From positions 1-14,021 of the forward strand of contig JAGBVY010000141.1 in assembly GCA_017630115.1 (NCBI GenBank): a DNA stretch of 14,021 nt, given 5' to 3'. Below are positions 1 to 5,673 of this stretch, one piece after another. The DNA comes from Tidjanibacter sp. (lineage in GTDB: Bacteria; Bacteroidota; Bacteroidia; Bacteroidales; Rikenellaceae). The position numbers and the translations under genes are program-made. Position 1 is the stretch's first letter. The number at the start of each line of letters is the position of its first letter. Under the pieces are notes generated by a model that made no database searches, had not been told where the DNA came from, and worked only from the letters and a program-made list of their open reading frames with translations.

Positions 1-765
1 CTCCACCAAGAATGCAACCGCATAGTACTTATCGCTAGTCTCGGCAAAGACATTCACCTCAATATTCAACGTGCGGCCACTGAGTGTGCTGGAAATCTTC
101 ACATCCGAATGGGCTGGATAATCCTCCAACGACGCCTCGAAGCTGGGGAGAATATCGGCAACATTCTCTGTGAGGCTGCCCGAATCCCTCAGGTCGGTGA
201 TGAACATTGGATAACCATAGTTACCAAAATCGTTCATCAGTTTAGAGGATAGCGAGATACCCATTGGGTCGTCGCCCTGAGTATTATCGTGGATAGCCAA
301 CATATGTACCCTATCTTTCCACTCCTTCTTCTGAACGTAGTAGTTGAGTTTGGTCATACCATCGGGACAGAACGAGCACCAAGTACCCGTAAGGTCCATA
401 ACGCAGATGTGGCGCTCAAAGCGCGAAGCCACCTTTGCAGCAGGCTCCACAGCCGTAATAATCACCTCATTAGACTGCATATCGCGATAGATAGCTTGGA
501 AAGTGTACTGGCCGGCCTCCTCGGTTGAGAAGCTCTCGCCATCCCACTCGTAGTCGGGGTGACTTACCAAATAAATTTCGCTCTCGTGATTGACCACCGA
601 GCCACCATAAGTCACCTCAAACGTAACACTCTGCGAGCCATCGGCCTCGATAGTCAGCACGCTGGGAGTGAGTTTCACCTCAACGCTATCATCACTCTGG
701 CCGTGGCAACCCACAATGCCTACCATAAGGCTGGCCAAGAGTGCTATTTTTGCTACAAATTTCAT
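1..765 (-). CDS. Omp28-related thioredoxin-like lipoprotein, C-terminus outside window
   Basis: The frame is open from an ATG at 765-763 to the left edge, giving 255 residues with no stop, so the C-terminus lies outside the window. The N-terminus is a lipoprotein signal (MKFVAKIALLASLMVGIVGC) with lipid cysteine C20, followed by HGQSDD. Residues about 30-105 form an Ig-like domain with the TIEADGS...VTFEV pattern shared with the other Omp28 genes here. The TGTWCSFCP motif at about 127-134 supplies a thioredoxin-type CxxC pair (C130/C133). Proteins of this layout are annotated as Omp28-related outer-membrane proteins in Bacteroidota, and their biochemical role is not established. It is the last visible gene of the leftward run and starts 31 bp after the preceding stop. 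It is predicted to be membrane-anchored, probably at the surface. The family assignment rests on motif and layout. Confidence 0.82.
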   Translation of the reverse strand, partial: MKFVAKIALLASLMVGIVGCHGQSDDSVEVKLTPSVLTIEADGSQSVTFEVTYGGSVVNHESEIYLVSHPDYEWDGESFSTEEAGQYTFQAIYRDMQSNEVIITAVEPAAKVASRFERHICVMDLTGTWCSFCPDGMTKLNYYVQKKEWKDRVHMLAIHDNTQGDDPMGISLSSKLMNDFGNYGYPMFITDLRDSGSLTENVADILPSFEASLEDYPAHSDVKISSTLSGRTLNIEVNVFAETSDKYYAVAFLVE

Positions 766-796
766 ATTATTCTCTCTCTGGGTAAAAAGATTTCGT

Positions 797-1924
797 TTAC
801 TCCGCAACAGCGTAATCAACACTCTGGCCCACTGCACACTCGGTACAGTTGTTCACAACGTAAGTATTGCCGCCATCGTAGGAGTTGAAGGCTGCAACCA
901 CAATACGCAGATTATCCCTATTGCAACCACTAGGCAGGGCAATAGTCTTTTCGGCCGACACCTCCACACCGCTCTGGAAAGCCACACCCTCGTTGAGTCT
1001 ATCGCCATAGACCGAGTCTGACGAGGTAGCCACAACAACGTTGTTGTGGATATAGTCGTAGCCAGCACCAGCCTGATACTCATTGATACCATCTTCGAGC
1101 AAGAAAATCTGGTAGCGGTAGGCAGCGGCAATGTTGGAAGTAACTCTAACGGCCACCTTAATAGCATCGTCCACAATCTCCGAGCACTCCACAGCAACAC
1201 CACAAGTGGCAGGATAGTGCTCTGCAACAGCGTCGAGCATCTCAACGATAGCCGAATACTCGGCAACGGTAATATAGTCGTCGTTGATGATGAGGTTGGC
1301 GTTAAACTGGGGCAGACCTTGACGCTTAATAAGTTTATAGTATGCCTGAGTCATAGGATGGGTCATAGGGTCGGTCTGGCCGAAATCCTGATGGAACGAC
1401 ACGGGAACAAGACGACCCGGCAAGGCATTCTGCACAGCTTTCAGGTTGGCCGAGAGTGTAGGACACGAAGTGCAACCAACCGAGGTAAACTGGAAACCAA
1501 GCACCCTCTGCACATACTTCTTGGCACTACCACCCGACTGAGTAGCCTTAGCCACAACCTCAACCTCGTTGTCGGTATAATACTTACCGGCATTGTAGTA
1601 CTCCGCCTTGAAACTATACTCGCCCGGAACAACAGTCGAGAAGGAGTTTACGCCATAGGGCATAAGGGTCTCCACGCCCTGACAAGTGCGGATAAGTTGG
1701 AGGGTTTTAGCATTGCTAACATCCTCAGAACCAAACTTAACAGTAAATGTCACAAGGTCGCTTCCATCGGCAGCAATAGTGGTTTTGTCGGCAAAAATCC
1801 TCAACACACCCTCAGGCACCTCCATATCAATAGGATCATCGCTCTGGCCGTGGCACGAAAGGAGCATAGTCGAAGCAAAGCCCACGAAGGCAAAAAGCGA
1901 AAAGAGTCTGAACAGTTTTTTCAT
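797..1924 (-). CDS. Omp28-related thioredoxin-like lipoprotein (cysteine-rich)
   Basis: This 375-residue protein has a lipoprotein signal ending STMLLSC (lipid C24). The next residues, HGQSDD, are the same as in the downstream paralog. An Ig-like domain spans about 40-125 (TIAADGSDLVTFTV). A thioredoxin-like domain follows, with TSVGCTSCP giving CxxC at C151/C154. Here the usual tryptophan before the first cysteine is replaced by VG, so the redox properties may differ from the WCxxC paralogs. Extra cysteines are unusually many (C81, ATCG, ECSE, GCNR and a C-terminal CTEC), so structural disulfides or metal binding are possible. The C-terminus (CAVGQSVDY) matches the end of the upstream paralog (CAMGSSVDY). 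It is the middle of three consecutive Omp28 genes, 36 bp after the previous stop. The substrate is unknown. Confidence 0.85.
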   Translation of the reverse strand: MKKLFRLFSLFAFVGFASTMLLSCHGQSDDPIDMEVPEGVLRIFADKTTIAADGSDLVTFTVKFGSEDVSNAKTLQLIRTCQGVETLMPYGVNSFSTVVPGEYSFKAEYYNAGKYYTDNEVEVVAKATQSGGSAKKYVQRVLGFQFTSVGCTSCPTLSANLKAVQNALPGRLVPVSFHQDFGQTDPMTHPMTQAYYKLIKRQGLPQFNANLIINDDYITVAEYSAIVEMLDAVAEHYPATCGVAVECSEIVDDAIKVAVRVTSNIAAAYRYQIFLLEDGINEYQAGAGYDYIHNNVVVATSSDSVYGDRLNEGVAFQSGVEVSAEKTIALPSGCNRDNLRIVVAAFNSYDGGNTYVVNNCTECAVGQSVDYAVAE

Positions 1925-1960
1925 CTTTTTCTATCTCTATATTTTCTCCAATCTTGCCCC

Positions 1961-3055
1961 TTAGTTCAGGATATAATCTACCGAGCTACCCATTGCACAA
2001 ACGTTGGCGTTGTCGATTTGCAGGCCATTGTGCGAATAAACAACCACGCGGCAGTCGTTGGCCACAACATTGATTTTGCCGAAAGGCTTGTCAATCTTGG
2101 TGGTGAAAGTGGTGGTATATTCCTCGCCAGCCTCCAACTGAACTTTGGTCTGGTCGGACATCTTGGCGTAGTTGGGCGAAACAGCTGTCACAACGTGGTG
2201 ATAGACAGGCTCAACGCTACTGCTGCTACCGGGCATATTGTCGGCCAAAATAACAAAAGCAAGGTCGTAGGTACCTGCCTTAGTAGCGGTAATAGAGGCC
2301 TCAATAGTCACATTACCCTCGGCATCCATAGAGGTACGGCCAATCTTGATACCGGTCTTTGCGGGCGAAGCCATAAGCTGCTGCTCGATGAGCGAGTTGA
2401 GCATCGACTCGGAGCTCTGACCATTCGAGAAGGCCAAATCGTAAACACAGTAGGGAATGCCGGTGATACCAAACTTCCTACAAATCTCGTTTGCCACATC
2501 CTTACCCTCCGAGCTAATCGAATACTCGTCTTGCAGGTGCGAAGCCAAAATGATTACATTATCGCCATACTCGCCAGCTTTGAGTTTCGACAAACCCTCG
2601 GTCATACGAGGACAGTTGGGGCACCAAGTACCAGTGAACTGGAATACGCACACCTGATGGCGATATTTCTCATACTGCTGGCGGTTCTGCACAGTGATAG
2701 TAACAGTATTCTCGGTCTTTTTACCGCGCACGGTTGCGTAGAAGGTGTAAGTACCATTTTTAATAGAGCTGAACGTTTTGCTCTCACGAGGCAGACGTTT
2801 CTCGTTGTCGGCATTCACAAAGTAGGTCTTGTTGAGTGTGGATGCGTCGAGCAACACATCGTTACCCTGAGCGTCACGGACAATAAATGTGGCAGCATCA
2901 ACGCCGTCGGCCTCGATGGTAGTTTTATCCACCTCAATAGTAAAGGTGCTACCCTCGGGGATGGGCTTGTCATCAGCAGGCTCGTCGGTCTTAGAACCAC
3001 AAGCAACAAATGCAACGGTTGCAAGAGTTGCAATCAAAAAGTGATAGAATTTCAT
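1961..3055 (-). CDS. Omp28-related thioredoxin-like lipoprotein
   Basis: This 364-residue protein has a lipoprotein signal ending TVAFVAC (lipid C19), followed by the acidic stretch GSKTDEPADDK, which suits surface sorting. An Ig-like domain covers about 36-122 (TIEADGVDAATFIV). The Omp28 thioredoxin-like domain starts at about 135 with VFQFTGTWCPNCP, CxxC at C145/C148. Further on, ITGIPYCVYD carries an IPY segment in the position expected for the thioredoxin cis-proline loop, with a cysteine beside it. Family members are known as Bacteroidota outer-membrane lipoproteins without a proven substrate. It starts 45 bp after the DUF6029-like gene and leads the Omp28 triplet. The ATG at 3055 has an A/T-only leader with no Shine-Dalgarno sequence, as is normal for the phylum. 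Confidence 0.87.
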   Translation of the reverse strand: MKFYHFLIATLATVAFVACGSKTDEPADDKPIPEGSTFTIEVDKTTIEADGVDAATFIVRDAQGNDVLLDASTLNKTYFVNADNEKRLPRESKTFSSIKNGTYTFYATVRGKKTENTVTITVQNRQQYEKYRHQVCVFQFTGTWCPNCPRMTEGLSKLKAGEYGDNVIILASHLQDEYSISSEGKDVANEICRKFGITGIPYCVYDLAFSNGQSSESMLNSLIEQQLMASPAKTGIKIGRTSMDAEGNVTIEASITATKAGTYDLAFVILADNMPGSSSSVEPVYHHVVTAVSPNYAKMSDQTKVQLEAGEEYTTTFTTKIDKPFGKINVVANDCRVVVYSHNGLQIDNANVCAMGSSVDYILN

Positions 3056-3100
3056 AATATAATAATTTAATAGGTATATTTATTGTCAATGTGTTATTTT

Positions 3101-4714
3101 TTAGAACGAAGTCGAAACAACAAGGTTACCACCCGTATAGGCAGGCATCAAGCGACATACGCCACCCGAGCAAACCATACCGGCACGGTTGCGACCATAG
3201 CTCAAAGCCACGCGAGTGCGACCTGCGGTATAGCTAAAACCGAAGTTGTAGTAGTGAATCTTGGTGTCGCCGTGGTTGAACATATCGCTTGCGAAAAGAC
3301 TCCACGCAGGTGCGAAATTCACCTCCAATAATCCCGACATCCAATCCTTATGATCCTCGAAGGTGGTCAGATAGGCCAACTCCATACGGGTCGAGAAGGT
3401 GGGAGTGTATTTGTAGAGAAGGTCGGCCACGACCATATTCGACAGCCAAGTGCCCCTACCCTCTCCGTGCGATGGGTTGTACTCCTGCATCGAATAGAGC
3501 AACTGCATCTTAAACTTACGGCTAACCTGTTTCTCAACGCCCACATTCACATTGCGCCACAAGAGCGTCTTGGGCACATACGAACCCTCCTCTTTGAGGT
3601 TGTAGTAGGTCGAGAGGTTGAGATTGACCTTCATACCACGCTTGCCACCCAGAGTAGTACCACGACGGAAGTTGTAGTACACATCGAGCTGGCCACCAAT
3701 CTCGCCACTATTGATAAAGCCCGAGGTTGTACCGGGCTGGGGAATGTAGGGGTTGAGATTGGTAATAGCATAGGAATACTGAGCACAGAGTGCGGGCAGG
3801 TAGTTCAGAGCATTGTTGGTCTGCGAGGAGGCATACGACACCTTCGAGGCCATCCACTCCATACGGCGACCTGTGAAGCTAACACCCAAGCCACCACCAC
3901 TATATGACAACTCCACAAGCTGTGCATTGCCCCTCTTGATGAGGTTGGCCTTGCCGTCGATGAGGATGTTGGGATTGGAGTAAATCTTCTCACCACCATC
4001 AACCCACTCTGCACGAGCAATAAAGCCACTACGCTCAAAATTCAAACGTGCCGAGTAGCCCATAGTCGAGGCATTAGCACCAAGCTCTTCCTGAATGGGG
4101 CTAACAGGCTCATAGCGATTCAGCAGCGAACCCTCAAAGGCGAGGTTGGTTGCACCCCAACCCAAAAGGCTCGAAAGCGAGAAAGAGCCATCCACACCCC
4201 TGACCTGAGTTTCGGGAGCCGCCTCAACACCCAAGCGGGGCGCACCCCAAAGCGCTTTCAGGCGAGCGATGTCCTTATACTGGTAGGAGATACGAGCACC
4301 CAGCATTGCGGTATTCATACCCAAGGTGCGGTCCTCGTAGGTGCGGAAAAGAAGTCCGCTACCAAACTGGTCGTAGAACGTACCGGCCGTAACAGCAAAA
4401 TCCTCGTCGGCCCACTGCATATAGTAGTTGGTAAGGTGAGCGCCTTCGAGGTTGTTGGGATAACCCACCAGAGCGGGCTGATAGGCCTCCATCTGAATAC
4501 CGGCCGAGAAGTTGCCAGCGTAGTAATCTGCTTTAAGATAGTTGTTTGTACCAAAGTTGCCTTCGGCTTTCTGTGCGTTGGTAACGCTATCGTCGGCATA
4601 GACGATAGAGTTGCTCTCGAAAGAGCCTACCAAATAACCCTTGCCATCTGTCTGGGCCAACACCGCAGGGGCGACAGCTCCACAGAGCAAAAGTGCGAGT
4701 AATGCACGTTTCAT
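3101..4714 (-). CDS. DUF6029-like predicted outer-membrane beta-barrel protein
   Basis: This 537-residue protein starts with an SPI signal peptide (MKRALLALLLCGAVAPAVLA, then QTDG). It continues as alternating aromatic and polar strands typical of an outer-membrane barrel and ends in an aromatic residue (STSF), as expected for BAM recognition. I chose the ATG at 4714 because the homologue at 8759-10360 also begins MKR directly before the same signal peptide. The frame is open upstream to an ATG at 4768, but that would put 18 hydrophilic residues before the signal. A second ATG abuts at 4717. The two barrels share FESNS/LESNS, DQFGSGL/EQFGSGL, EDR.LGMN and, most strikingly, SYGRNRAGM.CSGGVCR, with cysteines C515 and C520 here. 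One further mature cysteine lies in LPALC. It lies between TlpA and three Omp28 lipoproteins. The family name comes from memory, so it is moderately sure; the barrel call is firmer. Confidence 0.78.
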   Translation of the reverse strand: MKRALLALLLCGAVAPAVLAQTDGKGYLVGSFESNSIVYADDSVTNAQKAEGNFGTNNYLKADYYAGNFSAGIQMEAYQPALVGYPNNLEGAHLTNYYMQWADEDFAVTAGTFYDQFGSGLLFRTYEDRTLGMNTAMLGARISYQYKDIARLKALWGAPRLGVEAAPETQVRGVDGSFSLSSLLGWGATNLAFEGSLLNRYEPVSPIQEELGANASTMGYSARLNFERSGFIARAEWVDGGEKIYSNPNILIDGKANLIKRGNAQLVELSYSGGGLGVSFTGRRMEWMASKVSYASSQTNNALNYLPALCAQYSYAITNLNPYIPQPGTTSGFINSGEIGGQLDVYYNFRRGTTLGGKRGMKVNLNLSTYYNLKEEGSYVPKTLLWRNVNVGVEKQVSRKFKMQLLYSMQEYNPSHGEGRGTWLSNMVVADLLYKYTPTFSTRMELAYLTTFEDHKDWMSGLLEVNFAPAWSLFASDMFNHGDTKIHYYNFGFSYTAGRTRVALSYGRNRAGMVCSGGVCRLMPAYTGGNLVVSTSF

Positions 4715-4786
4715 CATTAGGTTTGAATTGTGGTTTTCGACTAAATTTTTATGGTTCAACAGCCCCAAATAGAGCCGGAGAGTAGA

Positions 4787-5269
4787 TTATTGAAGTTTCT
4801 TAATCTGCTCGAAGAGCTCATACTCACCACCGGGAGTATAGCCAGTGTGCGAATAGACAATGTTGCCATTCTTATCGACAACATAAACCTGAGGAGTGAA
4901 CTGAACGTTCATAGCACGCTTGAAGTCGCCATTTTTATCGTAGAGCAAAGTGTAGTCGCCCCATCCGTGACCCTCGGCCAAAGAACGAGCCTGAGCGGTG
5001 AAACGAGCGTCGTCGGTGGAAACAGCCACAACACGGAAGTTAGCCTCCTCAATCCAGTCGGGATACACATCGTTGATTGCGTCCAACTCGCGGATGCAAG
5101 GTTTGCAAGTCACAGCCCAGAAGGAGATAATCATAGGGGTCTCGCCATCAACCAACTCGGAGGTGTTGATAACTTTACCTTTGCCATCCTCCACCTTAAC
5201 CGAAGGAATCTGAGCCATAGCTGCCGACGAAATGAGCAACATCATTGCTGCGAAAAGAAGTTTTTTCAT
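4787..5269 (-). CDS. TlpA-family periplasmic thiol-disulfide oxidoreductase
   Basis: This 160-residue protein has a cleavable SPI signal (MKKLLFAAMMLLISSAAMA, then QIPSV), which places it in the periplasm. The rest is a compact AhpC/TSA-TlpA fold: a strand with the active site FWAVTCKPC (C55/C58), the strand VVAVSTDD at 80-87, and FTPQVYVVDKNGNIVY with the cis-proline P126 expected in thioredoxin folds. TlpA proteins usually reduce disulfides in exported proteins; the partner here is unknown. It is the first gene of the leftward unit, 118 nt from the predicted transcription start and 72 bp ahead of the barrel gene. This suggests it serves the cysteines of the barrel or of the CxxC lipoproteins made from the same transcript, which is inference. 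No membrane electron donor (CcdA/DsbD) is visible in the window. Confidence 0.88.
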   Translation of the reverse strand: MKKLLFAAMMLLISSAAMAQIPSVKVEDGKGKVINTSELVDGETPMIISFWAVTCKPCIRELDAINDVYPDWIEEANFRVVAVSTDDARFTAQARSLAEGHGWGDYTLLYDKNGDFKRAMNVQFTPQVYVVDKNGNIVYSHTGYTPGGEYELFEQIKKLQ

Positions 5270-5673
5270 AATTGTAAAAAGTGTAGTTAAATTAGTTATT
5301 GTTTATGTTCAATTTTTCCCGCTTTTGTAGTCTGCATTTCCCTTTTTCTAATCCACATCATTAGCATAGGCAAACAGCACCACAATATCGCGACAAAAAT
5401 AGAGAAAAAATTGGGCTTGCCAAAAATTCACACACAATTTATTATATAAGAGAGCAGTTTTTTACCCCTCACAATAATCCGATAATCACAGAAAGGAATG
5501 GCGCTAAAAAACTCCACCAAATCAGCCACAAAAATAAATGTTGCAGCAAGGGGGAAGATGTGCTATTTTTTCAAAAAAAAGTTGTATATTGTCCCCGATT
5601 TTTTGTATTATGGCTTCATATTGAATAACCGCAATAAACAAATAATTACTAACTATTTACACACCAACAATTT
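5270..5673. other. Divergent intergenic region between the two gene sets
   Basis: This 404-bp A/T-rich stretch separates the leftward TlpA unit from the rightward lipoprotein gene. It holds the leftward promoter at 5394-5424. For the rightward gene I see only a weak candidate: GTTG at 5581-5584, a 21-nt spacer and TATTATGG at 5606-5613, matching four of six fixed -7 positions, with a leader of about 54 nt. A T6-C-A8 run at 5566-5580 could fold into a small A-U hairpin but is not a convincing terminator. No coding frame with a plausible start, RNA gene or protein-binding repeat was recognised. Both gene sets start here, so shared regulation is possible. Confidence 0.6.
5394..5424 (-). promoter_or_regulatory. 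Bacteroidetes-type promoter of the TlpA-DUF6029-Omp28 unit
   Basis: Read on the minus strand, TTTG (5424-5421), a 19-nt spacer and TATTTTTG (5401-5394) match the Bacteroides primary-sigma consensus TTTG / TAnnTTTG exactly and with normal spacing. The transcription start would fall near 5387, leaving a leader of about 118 nt before the TlpA start codon. No other promoter of similar quality was seen within the five-gene run, so all five genes may be transcribed from here. It is predicted from sequence only. Confidence 0.6.

Noticed and set aside
1046..3070. A 674-codon plus-strand open frame over two Omp28 genes
   Set aside because: It runs antisense to two clear lipoprotein genes and across the gap between them. 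Its product shows no recognisable domain or export signal.
4712..4768. Upstream start (ATG at 4768) for the minus-strand barrel gene
   Set aside because: It would add 18 mostly polar residues in front of a normal signal peptide, and the paralog begins at the MKR equivalent.
5529..5536. A second minus-strand TATTTTTG that matches the -7 consensus
   Set aside because: No TTTG or TTG lies 19-22 bp upstream; the nearest CAAA on the plus strand is about 35 bp away.
5566..5580. T6-C-A8 run as a terminator hairpin
   Set aside because: It is all A-U with a one-base loop, has no G/C stem and does not follow any gene end.
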